NCBI GenBank assembly: GCA_947456245.1
Contig: CANGPS010000002.1
Coordinates: 122,566 to 186,565 of the forward strand
Direction of reading: 5' to 3'
DNA from: Acidimicrobiaceae bacterium
GTDB taxonomy: Bacteria > Actinomycetota > Acidimicrobiia > Acidimicrobiales > RAAP-2
DNA length: 64,000 nt
Below the pieces are notes generated by a model. That model worked only from the letters and a program-made list of their open reading frames with translations. It searched no databases and had not been told where the DNA came from. Positions 17,062-29,995 of the stretch are shown here, one piece after another (the stretch's first letter is position 1; each line of letters begins with the position of its first letter). The translations under genes were made by a program, and so were the position numbers.

Positions 17062-17075
17062 GAGAACCTGTTCTA
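17062..17075. promoter_or_regulatory. GAGAAC-N2-GTTCTA motif, KstR-box-like
   Basis: The sequence GAGAACCTGTTCTA has inverted AGAAC/GTTCT arms and fits seven of the eight fixed bases of the mycobacterial KstR consensus TnnAACnnGTTnnA. It is 52 bp upstream of the acyl-CoA ligase start. The same motif with one base changed lies upstream of the thiolase operon at 24923-24936. A TetR-type regulator of lipid or steroid catabolism is the natural reading. Confidence 0.5.
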
Positions 17076-17127
17076 CCGTTGGACCGGTACGGACGAGGGC
17101 GATCTGCCCTCGAGACAAGGGGGAGAC

Positions 17128-18681
17128 ATGTCGGACTTCGGCTTCTGGGCGATCGCGACGGAGTCGCCTGACCACCTCGCGCTCGTGACCCCCGACGGGA
17201 CCGAGATCACCGCCGGCGAGCTGCTGGGGCGCGCCAACCAGGTCGTCCACGCCCTCCGGCGGTTCGGCCTCAAGCCGGGCGACGTCGTCGCCACCCTCCT
17301 GCCCAACGGCCGGGAGATGATCGAGCTCTACCTCGCCTGCCTCCAGGCCGGCTGGTACCTCGTCCCCAACAACCACCACCTCGTGGGAGCCGAGATCGGC
17401 TACATCCTCGAGGACTCCGAGGCCAAGGTCTTCGTGGCCCACGAGCGCTTCGAGGAGGCTGCCCTCGACGCCGCCGAGGAGGCCGGGCTCGGCGGGACCG
17501 CCTGCCTGGCGGTGGGCGAGATCGTCGGCTTCAACTCCTACGAGCTCCTCCTCGGCAACCAGCCGACGACGGCCCCCGAGGACCGCACCATCGGCGACGT
17601 CATGAACTACACGTCCGGCACCACGGGCAAGCCCAAGGGCGTGCACCGGCCGCTGTCGGGCGCCACGCCCGAGGAGGCGGCGCTCGGGCTGTCGGGCATC
17701 CTCTTCCTGTTCGGCATCCAGCCGCACGACGACAACGTCCACATCGTGGGCTCGCCGCTGTACCACACGGCCGTGCTCCGCTTCGCAGGAGCGTCGATCC
17801 ACCTCGGCCACACCCTCGTGATCATGGACAAGTGGGATCCTGAGGAGATGCTGCGCCTGATCCAGCAGTACAAGGTCACCACCTCGCACATGGTCCCGAC
17901 CCAGTTCGTGCGGCTGCTCAACCTCCCCGAGGACGTGCGGGCCTCGTACGACGTGTCGTCACTGCGGCACATGATCCACGCCGCGGCCCCCTGCCCCATC
18001 GAGATCAAGCACCAGATGATCGCCTGGTGGGGCAACGCCGTCGACGAGTACTACGCCGCCTCCGAGGGCGGAGGGACCGTGGTCGGGGCCGAGGAGTGGC
18101 TCACCAAGCCGGGCACCGTCGGGAAGCCCTGGCCGATCTCGGAGATCGGCATCTTCGACGACGACGAGAACCGCCTCACCGAGCCCGGTGCGATCGGGAC
18201 GGTCTACATGTCGATGCAGACCGGCTCGTTCGAGTACCACAAGGACAAGGAGAAGACGAAGAAGGGCCGCATCGGCAGCTTCTTCACCGTCGGCGACATC
18301 GGCTACCTCGACGAGGACGGCTTCCTCTTCCTCTGCGACCGCAAGACGGACATGATCATCTCGGGTGGGGCCAACATCTACCCGGCCGAGATCGAGGGGG
18401 CCATCATCATGCACCCCAAGGTGGCCGACGTCGCAGTGTTCGGCGTGCCGAACGCCGACTGGGGCGAGGAGATCAAGGCGGTCATCCAGCCGGCCGACGG
18501 CGTGGAGGGCGACGACGCCCTGCGGGCCGAGATCATCGACTTCCTCAAGGACAAGATCGGCAAGATGAAGCAGCCTCGGTCCATCGACTTCACCAACGAC
18601 ATGCCACGCGATGCCTCGGGCAAGCTCTACAAGCGCAAGCTGCGCGACCCCTACTGGGAGGGCCAGGACCGCGCCATCTGA
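17128..18681 (+). CDS. Acyl-CoA synthetase (AMP-forming)
   Basis: The 517-residue enzyme of the ANL superfamily activates a carboxylic acid to its CoA thioester via an acyl-adenylate. Visible are the P-loop YTSGTTGKPKG, YYAASEGGG (A5-like), GDIGYLDEDGFLFL with the ribose-binding Asp, DRKTDMIISGGANIYP hinge and the C-terminal catalytic Lys in ASGKLYKRK. The length and hinge resemble FadD-type ligases for long-chain, bile acid or steroid side-chain acids. ATG at 17128 has GGGGGAG five bases upstream. It diverges from an SDR gene and has a KstR-like site upstream. Confidence 0.88.
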   Translation: MSDFGFWAIATESPDHLALVTPDGTEITAGELLGRANQVVHALRRFGLKPGDVVATLLPNGREMIELYLACLQAGWYLVPNNHHLVGAEIGYILEDSEAKVFVAHERFEEAALDAAEEAGLGGTACLAVGEIVGFNSYELLLGNQPTTAPEDRTIGDVMNYTSGTTGKPKGVHRPLSGATPEEAALGLSGILFLFGIQPHDDNVHIVGSPLYHTAVLRFAGASIHLGHTLVIMDKWDPEEMLRLIQQYKVTTSHMVPTQFVRLLNLPEDVRASYDVSSLRHMIHAAAPCPIEIKHQMIAWWGNAVDEYYAASEGGGTVVGAEEWLTKPGTVGKPWPISEIGIFDDDENRLTEPGAIGTVYMSMQTGSFEYHKDKEKTKKGRIGSFFTVGDIGYLDEDGFLFLCDRKTDMIISGGANIYPAEIEGAIIMHPKVADVAVFGVPNADWGEEIKAVIQPADGVEGDDALRAEIIDFLKDKIGKMKQPRSIDFTNDMPRDASGKLYKRKLRDPYWEGQDRAI

Positions 18682-18685
18682 GCCT

Positions 18686-18710
18686 CTGGACCACCTCGTG
18701 GTTGGTCCAG
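18686..18710 (+). terminator. Hairpin after the acyl-CoA synthetase gene
   Basis: CTGGACCA and TGGTCCAG form a perfect 8-bp stem with a 9-base loop, starting five bases after the stop codon. There is no clear T-tract, so termination is plausible but not certain. Confidence 0.45.
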
Positions 18711-18762
18711 GATCGTCAGAGGATGCAGATCATGGGCCTTGGCGATCTGGGATGATTTGGCG

Positions 18763-20364
18763 GTGACCACCACGACCGAGGGCGCCCCACCCGAGCGCGG
18801 CCGCCTGGCCTCCCTGGCCGACCGGCGGGCGCGGTGGATCCTCGCCGTCATCGTCGTCCTCGGCGCCATCCCCCGGGTGCGCCAGCTCTCCTCGGGGACG
18901 CTCTACCCCGATGATGCCTGGGTGGCGCTGACCAACCACTTCGGGGTCTCCACCTCGGTGCACATGCTGGTCACCTCACCGGGCTTCACCTTGTTCACGC
19001 AATGGTGGACCGGCCTCGCCCCTCGCACCACCTGGTTCGCACAGCTGCCCGACCTGGTCTCGAGCATCGCCGGCATCGTCGCCGTCTACGCCCTGGTCCG
19101 GTGGAGCCGGCTGAGCGCCTGGGTCGCCCTCTCGTGCGCCGGGCTCCTGGCGGTCTCGACCGAGGCGACCAGCTTCGCCACCCACCTCAAGCCGTACCCC
19201 GACGACGTCCTGCTCGCCTGTGCGCTCATCTTCGCGGCCGAGCGCTGCCGGCGGTCGCTGTCGACCCGGAACCTCGCCATCTTCTCGGCCGTGGCGGTGG
19301 CCTGTGCCGCGTGGTCCTTCTCAAGCGTGATCGTGACCGCAGGCGCCTACCTGATGCTCGGCCTGGTCTGGGTCCGACGCCGCGAGGCCACCGTGGCGCT
19401 GGCCATGACCGCCGGAGCGGCCGTCGCGGCGATCGGCGTGCTGTACCTCGCCGTCATCGAGCCGCAGACAACGAGATCGCTCGCCCACTACTGGCAGGAG
19501 CACTATCTCTCGACCGCCTCACCGGGTTCGCTCCTCCGCTCCAGCCGGCGGGCCCTCAACGGCGTCTTCGGTGACCAGCTCGCCTTCACCCCGCACAAGA
19601 TGCTCCCCCTCGTGGGTCGCATCGACGAGTGGGCGCTGCTGCTCCTCGCCGTCGTCGGCGTGGTCGCAGCCACCCGCCGGCGCCTGCTGTCGCTGTGCAT
19701 CCTCGCCGTGGCCGTCGTCGCCGCCCTCGCCCATGCGATCCCCCTGGGGTCGAACCGCACCGACGCCTACCTCTTCCCGACCCTGCTGCTGCTGATCGGC
19801 TCCGGCCTCGGCTGGGTGGGCCGCACCCTGCGCACCCGAGCCCCTCGAGCGGCCTCGACCCTCCTGGCGGCGATCGGCGTCGGCTGGCTCGCGGCCTGCC
19901 TCGTCCTCAACGCGGCGGTCCCACCCCGCTATCCGGGCGGGGACCTGCGGCCGGTCGCCGATGCAGCGCGCTCGATGGTGCACGGCAAGGCGAATGCGGT
20001 GATCCTGGTGGAGGGGACCGCCCGGTGGCCATGGGCCTACGGCGAGGATCCGAACGTGACGCTGCTGTTCGGAAAGGGGTTCAACACCGGCTACGCACCC
20101 GTGTCGGGGACCGCCGGGGTCGTGATCATGCCGGCGAGCTCGGCGGAGACCGCCTTCTCGGCATCGTGGGCGCCGGCGCACGTCAGGGACGCCTCCACCC
20201 TCGTGACGGTGGCCTATGACTTCCCCGGGCTCCCCGAGCCATCGCTCATCGCCGAGGCCCTGCGCCGCTCCTGCTGGTCGGAGGGCATGCCGAGGAAGAT
20301 CACCACCTACACCGTGACGCCATGGCACCGCCTCGACGGGTGCACGCCACCTGCTGCGCCCTGA
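18763..20364 (+). CDS. Multi-span membrane protein, GT-C glycosyltransferase-like
   Basis: The 533-residue protein has about ten membrane helices. An early loop LYPDDAWVAL after helix 1 carries an acidic pair as in PMT/ArnT (GT39/GT83) glycosyltransferases, and a HLKPYPDD motif follows near residue 155; a soluble C-terminal part begins near 400. It may transfer a sugar from a lipid carrier to an extracytoplasmic acceptor. GTG at 18763 (TTTTEGAPP N-terminus) is taken as start; a TTG at 18739 is in frame. The assignment rests on topology and the acidic loop only. Confidence 0.6.
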   Translation: MTTTTEGAPPERGRLASLADRRARWILAVIVVLGAIPRVRQLSSGTLYPDDAWVALTNHFGVSTSVHMLVTSPGFTLFTQWWTGLAPRTTWFAQLPDLVSSIAGIVAVYALVRWSRLSAWVALSCAGLLAVSTEATSFATHLKPYPDDVLLACALIFAAERCRRSLSTRNLAIFSAVAVACAAWSFSSVIVTAGAYLMLGLVWVRRREATVALAMTAGAAVAAIGVLYLAVIEPQTTRSLAHYWQEHYLSTASPGSLLRSSRRALNGVFGDQLAFTPHKMLPLVGRIDEWALLLLAVVGVVAATRRRLLSLCILAVAVVAALAHAIPLGSNRTDAYLFPTLLLLIGSGLGWVGRTLRTRAPRAASTLLAAIGVGWLAACLVLNAAVPPRYPGGDLRPVADAARSMVHGKANAVILVEGTARWPWAYGEDPNVTLLFGKGFNTGYAPVSGTAGVVIMPASSAETAFSASWAPAHVRDASTLVTVAYDFPGLPEPSLIAEALRRSCWSEGMPRKITTYTVTPWHRLDGCTPPAAP

Positions 20365-20370
20365 GGCGGC

Positions 20371-21126
20371 TCAGCCCTCGGCGAGACCGCTGATCGCCTG
20401 GCGCATGAGCGGGTCGATCACGTCGCCGTCCGCCCGCTCGGCGTTGCGCTCAACGATCCCGAGCATCTGCGTGGGCGGGACCTCGATGAAGACGGCGGTC
20501 GCCTCCGCCGTCACCTCGCCGTTGACCGAGATGGTGGCCACCGTGTGGATCTTGCGGCCGTCGACCGAGACCTGGCGAGCCTCGAGCTCGAGCGGCGTGA
20601 GCAGCGGTGTGGGTCGCCGGTAGCGCACGGTCAGCGTCCCGGTCATGCCCGGTCGTCCGGCCACGAGGTTGGCGTTGCCGAGGATCTCATCGAAGAGCAG
20701 CGCCACCATGCCACCGTGCACGCAGGTCGGCGGGCCCTCGTAGGGGATGGTGAAGATGGCCCGGCCCTGGATGAACCGGCCGTCCTCGTCCTCCGCCGCC
20801 CAGATCGAGATCGGCGGTGACAGCGGGTTGGCCCAGCCCGACATCGGGCTGTTGGGGAAGAAGTCCCCCGGGTGGTCGAAGATGTCGGGCGTGGTGCGCG
20901 AGCGCCTGCCCTCCCCGCCGGCCTGCTCGAGCCGGTCGACGACACCACGCAGGACCACGGCCTCAGCCAGCAGGACCTCATCGTCGAGGTCCTTGGTCAT
21001 CAGTAGGTCGATCAGGTCACGGATGGCCTCGGCCGGCTGGCTCCTCGGGAGCTCGGCGTTCTGGGAGACCGGCCCGTGGAGGGCGAACGCCTCGGGTGGC
21101 AGGTCGGGGACGGGCCTGCGCCTCAC
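20371..21126 (-). CDS. PaaI-type thioesterase
   Basis: The 251-residue protein has a C-terminal hot-dog domain with ARIF-like strand, the [19 protein letters not shown] motif (His-Gly-Gly plus acidic residue of PaaI thioesterases), and [10 protein letters not shown]. An N-terminal helical region of about 100 residues precedes it. It should hydrolyse acyl-CoA thioesters. GTG at 21126 overlaps the stop of the enoyl-CoA hydratase gene (GTGA), so the two are coupled. It is last in the thiolase-MFS-hydratase-thioesterase run. Confidence 0.83.
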   Translation of the reverse strand: MRRRPVPDLPPEAFALHGPVSQNAELPRSQPAEAIRDLIDLLMTKDLDDEVLLAEAVVLRGVVDRLEQAGGEGRRSRTTPDIFDHPGDFFPNSPMSGWANPLSPPISIWAAEDEDGRFIQGRAIFTIPYEGPPTCVHGGMVALLFDEILGNANLVAGRPGMTGTLTVRYRRPTPLLTPLELEARQVSVDGRKIHTVATISVNGEVTAEATAVFIEVPPTQMLGIVERNAERADGDVIDPLMRQAISGLAEG

Positions 21127-21917
21127 CGCTTCTTGAACTCGGCCGGGCGCTTCTCGGCGAAGGCCCGGGGGCCCTCCTTGGCGTCCTCGGTGGCGAAGAT
21201 CGGCCAGCCGATCTCGAGCTCGTTGGCCAGGCCGTCGACCTCGCTCATGCCCTCGGACTCGATCACCGAGCGCTTGACGGCCTCGACGGCGAGCGGGGCG
21301 TTGGCGCAGATGACCTCGGCGATCTCGAGCGCCCGGTCGAGGGCCGTGCCGTCGGGGACCAGGTGGCCGATCAGGCCTATCTCCTTGGCCTCCTTGGCCG
21401 GAACCGGCCGGCCGGTGAGCAGGATGTCCATGGCCACCGTGTACGGGATCTGGCGCCGCAACCGGACGGTCGATCCACCGAGCGGGAACAGCCCACGGGC
21501 GACCTCGAAGAGGCCGAAGGTGGCGTTCTCGCCGGCCACCCGGATGTCGGTGCCCTGCAGGATCTCGGTCCCACCGGCGACGGCATAGCCCTCGACGGCG
21601 GCGATGAGGGGCTTGGCGAGGTTCCGGTGCCGCAGGAGCGCCTTCCAGTGCAGGTCCGGGTCGGCGGCCATGCGCTCGGCGTACTTGGCGTTGGCGGGGT
21701 CGGACATGGACTTGAGGTCCATGCCCGAGCAGAACGTCCCGCCCGCCCCGGTGAGGATGGCGCACCGGATGTCGTCGTTGGCGTCGATCTCGTCCCAGGC
21801 GTCGACCATCCCCACGAGCATGGGCAGCGACAGGGCGTTCTTGGCCTCAGGCCGGTTCATGGTCACGATGGCGGTGTGCCCCACCACCTCGAACGTGAGG
21901 TTCTCGGTACCGATCAT
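21123..21917 (-). CDS. Enoyl-CoA hydratase/isomerase family protein
   Basis: The 264-residue crotonase-fold enzyme shows [11 protein letters not shown], the oxyanion-hole [10 protein letters not shown] and [10 protein letters not shown], and a typical C-terminal helix region. At the usual catalytic-Glu positions it has [11 protein letters not shown] and [14 protein letters not shown], so hydratase activity is likely although isomerase or another crotonase reaction is possible. The ATG has GGAGGGGG upstream. It lies 91 bp behind the DHA2 transporter gene. Confidence 0.86.
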   Translation of the reverse strand: MIGTENLTFEVVGHTAIVTMNRPEAKNALSLPMLVGMVDAWDEIDANDDIRCAILTGAGGTFCSGMDLKSMSDPANAKYAERMAADPDLHWKALLRHRNLAKPLIAAVEGYAVAGGTEILQGTDIRVAGENATFGLFEVARGLFPLGGSTVRLRRQIPYTVAMDILLTGRPVPAKEAKEIGLIGHLVPDGTALDRALEIAEVICANAPLAVEAVKRSVIESEGMSEVDGLANELEIGWPIFATEDAKEGPRAFAEKRPAEFKKR

Positions 21918-22008
21918 CAGATCCCCCTCCAGATCTCAGGCTTGGTCGATCCCGGCGGACGTCCGGGTCGCAGAGAAGTAGACCACGATCCGCCTTCGCT
22001 CTGCCACC

Positions 22009-23691
22009 TCAGCGCTCGATGGATCCTGCCCACCAGCTCGCCACCGCCGCCAGGGCGCACAGGACGCCGGAGAACCCCAGCGAGAGCAGGAGGCCGTCGT
22101 GGAAGGAGCCGGAGATCATGTGGGGGAAGAACTCCCGGCTGGTCACCACCGCCTGCTGAGCCGGCGAGAGCTGGTGGAGCGCCGGGCCGAGCAGGGTTCC
22201 GAGGGGGTTGTACCCGAGGAAGGCGGCGAAGAGCATGCCCACCGGCGGCAGCTGGGCCACGTGGCCGGCCACCGAGGCCGGGACGCCCTGGGCGGCCAGC
22301 CCGGTGCGGACGGCACCGGGGAGGGTGACCGAGAGGCCAACCACCATGAGGGAGAAGAACAGGCCGATCGACACGACGAAGCCGGTGTTCATGAAGGTGG
22401 CCCTGATGCCCGAGGCCGCCCCTCGCATCGAGGCCGGGACGCTGCCCATCATGAGCGACGTGTTGGGCGCCGAGAAGGCCCCGGTGCCGATGCCGTTGAG
22501 GAGCAGGATGACGGCGAACACCGGATAGCCGAAGTCCACCGGCAGCAGGCAGAGGGCGGCGAACGAGAGCGCGGTGAGGACCATGCCGCCGGTGGTGAAG
22601 ATCCGCTGGCCGAAGCGGTCGGAGAGGTGGCCGGCGATGGGGCCGGAGGTCACGAACCCCACGGACAGCGGGATCAGGTAGAGGCTCGACCAGAGCGGCG
22701 TGTCGATGAAGTTGTAGCCGTGCAACGGGAGCCAGATCCCCTGGAGCCACACGATGAGCAGGAACTGCACCCCTCCGCGTCCGATGTTGGCCAGCAGGAT
22801 GGCGATCCCGCCGCCGGCGAAGATGCGGGCGCGGAACAGGTCGAGGTGCAGGACCGGATCCTTGGCCCGTCGTTCGACGAAGACGAACGCCACGAGGAGC
22901 GCGAGCCCGCCCACGAGGCAGGCGAGGACGAAGGGGCTCTGCCAGCCCATCGTGCGACCACCGGACGGCTGGATCCCGTAGGTCATTCCGACCAGGAACA
23001 GCACCAGGCCGACGGCGAAGGTCACGTTCCCCCACCAGTCGATCGTGGCGGGGTGCCGCTCGGCCGTCTCGTGGAGGGCCAGGATGCTCCAGACCGCCCC
23101 GATGACCCCGATGGGCACCGAGACGAAGAACACGAGCCGCCAGTCGACCGCCGAGAGGATCCCGCCGACGATCAGGCCGAGGAACGACCCGACGATCCCG
23201 GCGATGACGTTGAACCCCATGGCCATGCCCCGCCGCGACGCGTCGAAGGCGTCGGTGAGGATGGCGGTGGAGTTGGCCATGATCAGCGAGCCACCGATCC
23301 CCTGGACGACCCGGACGATGATGATCCAGAGCGCCCCCTGGGTCCCCGTGAGCGGCGTGGCGGCCAGGGCGATCGAGGCCGCGGTGAACACGGCGAAGCC
23401 GGCGTTGTACATCTTGACCCGGCCGACCATGTCCCCGATCCGGCCGACCGTGACGACGAGCACGGCGGTGACGACGAGGTAGCCCTGCAGGGTCCAGAGC
23501 AGCAGCCCGATGTTCGACGGGTCGAGGGGCGCGACGTGGATGCCGCGGAAGATCGCCGGCAGCGAGATGATCACCACCGACGAGTTGAACATCGCCAGGA
23601 ACGTCCCCAGCGTCGTGTTCGACAGGACGACCCAGCGGTACCGCTCGGACGTGCTGCGCCGCGCACGACGCTCAGCGAGGGTGCCCCTCAT
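22009..23691 (-). CDS. MFS transporter, DHA2 (14-helix) family
   Basis: The 560-residue protein has about fourteen hydrophobic segments and the DHA2 signatures GRIGDMVGR (motif A) and IIVRVVQGIGGSLIMANS (motif C region), with an early LAMFNSSVVIISLPAI helix like EmrB/QacA drug exporters. Its place between thiolase and enoyl-CoA hydratase genes suggests export or import of a lipid-like compound, but that is inference. It starts 24 bp after the thiolase stop. Confidence 0.87.
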   Translation of the reverse strand: MRGTLAERRARRSTSERYRWVVLSNTTLGTFLAMFNSSVVIISLPAIFRGIHVAPLDPSNIGLLLWTLQGYLVVTAVLVVTVGRIGDMVGRVKMYNAGFAVFTAASIALAATPLTGTQGALWIIIVRVVQGIGGSLIMANSTAILTDAFDASRRGMAMGFNVIAGIVGSFLGLIVGGILSAVDWRLVFFVSVPIGVIGAVWSILALHETAERHPATIDWWGNVTFAVGLVLFLVGMTYGIQPSGGRTMGWQSPFVLACLVGGLALLVAFVFVERRAKDPVLHLDLFRARIFAGGGIAILLANIGRGGVQFLLIVWLQGIWLPLHGYNFIDTPLWSSLYLIPLSVGFVTSGPIAGHLSDRFGQRIFTTGGMVLTALSFAALCLLPVDFGYPVFAVILLLNGIGTGAFSAPNTSLMMGSVPASMRGAASGIRATFMNTGFVVSIGLFFSLMVVGLSVTLPGAVRTGLAAQGVPASVAGHVAQLPPVGMLFAAFLGYNPLGTLLGPALHQLSPAQQAVVTSREFFPHMISGSFHDGLLLSLGFSGVLCALAAVASWWAGSIER

Positions 23692-23715
23692 CGGTTGCGG
23701 CCTCGCGGCCGACCG

Positions 23716-24936
<1,221 letters not shown>

Positions 24937-24970
24937 GGAACCTAGCAGGAGCCGCTCGAGGACTCAGGGC

Positions 24971-25477
24971 CTAGACGATGATGTGTGCCCGCCAGTTCGA
25001 CGTCGACGAGGCGGCCTGATCGGGCGTCATGCGAAGCGAGCGCTCCGGCACGGCATCGACGAGCTGACGCTGTGCCGAGTAGCTGTGGCCGATCGAGCGG
25101 AACAGCACCTGGCGGACCTCGACGAGGTCGGCGGGCGCAGCGGTGAGGTACCCGAAGATCCCGAGTGCCACCTGCAGGTCATAGATCGCCGGCGCACGGC
25201 CATAGAGCGAGGCGCGGCGGCCGGCGAGCAGGGCCGCGCCCACCTCGACGTCATGGGCGTCCTCGTCGTCGCGCAGCACGAGGCTGTCGCTCATGTGGTG
25301 CGCCAGGAGGAGCGCGTAGCCCTGGTCAGGGCCCGGCGATCCGAAAAGGTCGCCGCTGGTGACCTCGGGCGACCGCATCTCGGCGACCTTGCCGGCCACG
25401 TGGGTGGCCGTCGGCTGGGCCATGACGGGCCGCAGTCGCTGGCCGTCGGTGATGGGGACGAAAGAGGGCTGCGTCAC
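24971..25477 (-). CDS. Protein of unknown function
   Basis: I do not recognise this 168-residue protein. It is soluble by composition, with a central YALLLAHHMSDSLVLRDDED segment, an AALLAGRRASLYGRAPAIYD segment and a C-terminal tail with SSTSNWRAHIIV. No metal or nucleotide motif is evident. It starts 23 bp behind the cimA stop on the same strand, so it may belong to the leuB-ilvE-cimA operon. The ATG at 25477 follows a weak ribosome site. Confidence 0.6.
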   Translation of the reverse strand: MTQPSFVPITDGQRLRPVMAQPTATHVAGKVAEMRSPEVTSGDLFGSPGPDQGYALLLAHHMSDSLVLRDDEDAHDVEVGAALLAGRRASLYGRAPAIYDLQVALGIFGYLTAAPADLVEVRQVLFRSIGHSYSAQRQLVDAVPERSLRMTPDQAASSTSNWRAHIIV

Positions 25478-25500
25478 AGAATCAACCTACCCGCTCCAGC

Positions 25501-28186
<2,686 letters not shown>

Positions 28187-28188
28187 GA

Positions 28189-29205
28189 TCAGACCCTTCC
28201 TGCGATTGCGTCACCGATCTCACCGGTCGACGCTGGCTCCGTGTTGCTCATTGCGTACTGCGTGACCGCCGTGGCGATGCGCTCGGCGGCATCGGCCTCC
28301 CCGAGGAACTCGAGCATCAGGGCGCCCGAGGAGATCGCGGCGAGGGGGTTGGCCTTGGCCTGCCCGGCGATGTCGTGGGCGGCGCCGTGGACGGGCTCGA
28401 ACAGCGACGGCCCGGTGCGGGCGGCGTTCAGGTTCGCTGAGGCGGCGAAGCCGATCCCGCCGGCGACCGCACCGGCGAGGTCGGTGAGGATGTCGCCGAA
28501 CAGGTTGTCGGTCACGATCACGTCGTAGCGACCGGGCTGCTCGACCATGTAGATGCAGGCGGCGTCGATGTGGTTGTAGTCCACCGTGACCTGGGGGAAC
28601 TCGGTGGCCACGTCGTCGACCGTCCGCTGCCACAGGTCTCCGGAGAACGTGAGCACGTTGGTCTTGTGGACGAGGGTGAGCCTCTTCGCCTCGCGAGAGG
28701 CGGCCAGCTCGAAGGCGAACCGCACGCAGCGCTCGACCCCGAATCGGGTGTTGACCGAGCCCTGGGTGGCGATCTCGTTCGGGGTGCCGTGCCGCAGGAA
28801 GCCACCCTCGCCGGCATAGGTGCCCTCGGTGTTCTCCCGGATGACGATGAAGTCGGCACCCTCGGCGATCGAGCCCGGGACCCCGACGAAGGGCCGCAGG
28901 TTGATGAACAGGTCGAGGCCGAAGCGGGCCTTGAGCAGCAGACCCCGCTCGAGCGTGCCAGGCGGGATCGAGGTGTCGCCGATGGCCGGGCCGACCGCAC
29001 CGAGGAGGATGGCGTCGAAGCCGCGCAGCTCCTCGAGGGTCTCGTCGCTGAGCACCTCGCCCGTGCGCTGGTAGCGAGCCGCCCCGAGGTCGAACTCTGT
29101 GGTGGCCAGGTCCACGCCGGCCGCGGCGATGACCTTGAGGGCCTCGGCGGTGACCTCCGGGCCGATCCCGTCCCCACCGATCACTGCGATCCTGTGCTGC
29201 GCCAT
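28189..29205 (-). CDS. leuB: 3-isopropylmalate / 2-methylmalate dehydrogenase
   Basis: The 338-residue enzyme oxidatively decarboxylates 3-isopropylmalate, and the analogous methylmalate in the citramalate route to isoleucine. Motifs: [34 protein letters not shown] with catalytic Lys, [33 protein letters not shown]. It is first in the leuB-ilvE-cimA operon. ATG at 29205 was preferred over GTG at 29211 since AAGGAG lies six bases before it. Confidence 0.93.
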   Translation of the reverse strand: MAQHRIAVIGGDGIGPEVTAEALKVIAAAGVDLATTEFDLGAARYQRTGEVLSDETLEELRGFDAILLGAVGPAIGDTSIPPGTLERGLLLKARFGLDLFINLRPFVGVPGSIAEGADFIVIRENTEGTYAGEGGFLRHGTPNEIATQGSVNTRFGVERCVRFAFELAASREAKRLTLVHKTNVLTFSGDLWQRTVDDVATEFPQVTVDYNHIDAACIYMVEQPGRYDVIVTDNLFGDILTDLAGAVAGGIGFAASANLNAARTGPSLFEPVHGAAHDIAGQAKANPLAAISSGALMLEFLGEADAAERIATAVTQYAMSNTEPASTGEIGDAIAGRV

Positions 29206-29308
29206 GTCCACTCCTTGTCCTCACCGACCCTGCAGGCCGGAACTCGTCTGATCGACTGCCTCTCCCGGGGTGCCGCACCTCGGCGGCTCGCTCCGTCCCG
29301 GGGAAATG

Positions 29309-29333
29309 AAAAACCGCCCACCAAGTGGACGGT
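29309..29333 (-). terminator. Attenuator terminator before leuB
   Basis: On the minus strand ACCGTCCAC pairs with GTGGGCGGT (nine pairs, one G-U) around a 3-base loop and is followed by TTTTTCATTT. It ends about 100 bases before the leuB start. The preceding hairpin (29340-29364) and leader peptide make it a regulated terminator. Confidence 0.8.
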
Positions 29334-29363
29334 CACGACGGCGCGCTGGGTGATCCAGCGCGC

Positions 29364-29399
29364 CTATCCAATAATCGCTACCCGGTTGCTGTTGCGCAT
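29364..29399 (-). CDS. Leader peptide of the leuB-ilvE-cimA operon
   Basis: An 11-codon frame encodes MRNSNRVAIIG. Its Val (GTA) and two Ile (ATT ATT) codons are of kinds rarely used in this GC-rich DNA, and they lie just before the stop and the first hairpin. The ATG is about eight bases after the -10 hexamer, with no ribosome site, so it would be translated from a leaderless or near-leaderless transcript. It fits control of an isoleucine-synthesis operon by charged tRNA-Ile/Val. Confidence 0.7.
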   Translation of the reverse strand: MRNSNRVAIIG

Positions 29400-29515
29400 C
29401 GTGCCCAAGTCTCCCAAAGGGCCAAGGCCGGGTCAAGACGGGCCCCGTCCGTTGGGGTCCAGCGGCGCGAGGCGGTACGCTTGGACGTTCACCACCACGC
29501 TGCAAGGACAATGCT

Positions 29516-29995
29516 GTGACCGACGGACCCACCAAGCTGACCCAGGAGACCTTTGATCGCCTGTCGGCCGAGCTCGAGGATCTGACCACACGTGGCCGCA
29601 TCGACATCGCTCAGGCGATCGAGAGCGCCCGGGCGCTCGGCGACCTGTCGGAGAACGGCGACTACCACGCAGCGAAGGACTCCCAGGGCAAGATGGAAGC
29701 TCGCATCCGCCAGCTCCAGGCGCTGCTCAAGAACGCCGAGATCGTCGAGGCCGCCGGGAACTCCGGCACGGTGGCCGAGGGCTCGATCGTCACCCTGCGC
29801 TACGAGGGCGACGACGAGGACGACACGCAGGACTACTTCGTCGGGTCCATCGAGGAGCGCCAGGGCGACCTGCCCGTGGCGTCGCCCTCGGCCCCGCTCG
29901 GAGCCGCCCTGCTGGGCCACGTCGTCGGTGACGCCGTCACCTACGAGGCCCCCGGAGGATCGCTGACCGTCGAGATCGTGAGGATCGGATCATGA
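29516..29995 (+). CDS. greA: Transcription elongation factor GreA
   Basis: The 159-residue protein stimulates RNA cleavage in backtracked RNA polymerase. The N-terminal coiled coil carries [22 protein letters not shown], with the acidic tip residues (DLSENGDY) that reach the polymerase active site, and the C-terminal FKBP-like domain follows (SPLG-like [15 protein letters not shown]). GTG at 29516 has AAGGA upstream; a TACGCT -10-like element lies at 29476-29481. Its stop overlaps the leuC start (ATGA), so greA is co-transcribed with leuCD, an unusual pairing. Confidence 0.95.
   Translation: MTDGPTKLTQETFDRLSAELEDLTTRGRIDIAQAIESARALGDLSENGDYHAAKDSQGKMEARIRQLQALLKNAEIVEAAGNSGTVAEGSIVTLRYEGDDEDDTQDYFVGSIEERQGDLPVASPSAPLGAALLGHVVGDAVTYEAPGGSLTVEIVRIGS

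Larger units (their letters stand above)
29309..29436 (-). promoter_or_regulatory. Promoter and transcription attenuator of leuB-ilvE-cimA
   Basis: In transcription order: a -35 TTGACC (29431-29436), 17 bases, a -10 GAGACT (29408-29413), a leader peptide starting eight bases later (29399), a strong hairpin overlapping its stop codon (GGCGCGCTGG/CCAGCGCGCC, 29340-29364), then a T-tailed terminator (29309-29333). Ribosome stalling at the Val/Ile codons would change which hairpin forms. The promoter diverges from that of greA. Confidence 0.75.

Noticed and set aside
18686..18710. Regulatory dyad controlling the downstream membrane protein gene
   Set aside because: It starts five bases after a stop codon and has a 9-base loop, so a terminator-type hairpin is the simpler reading.
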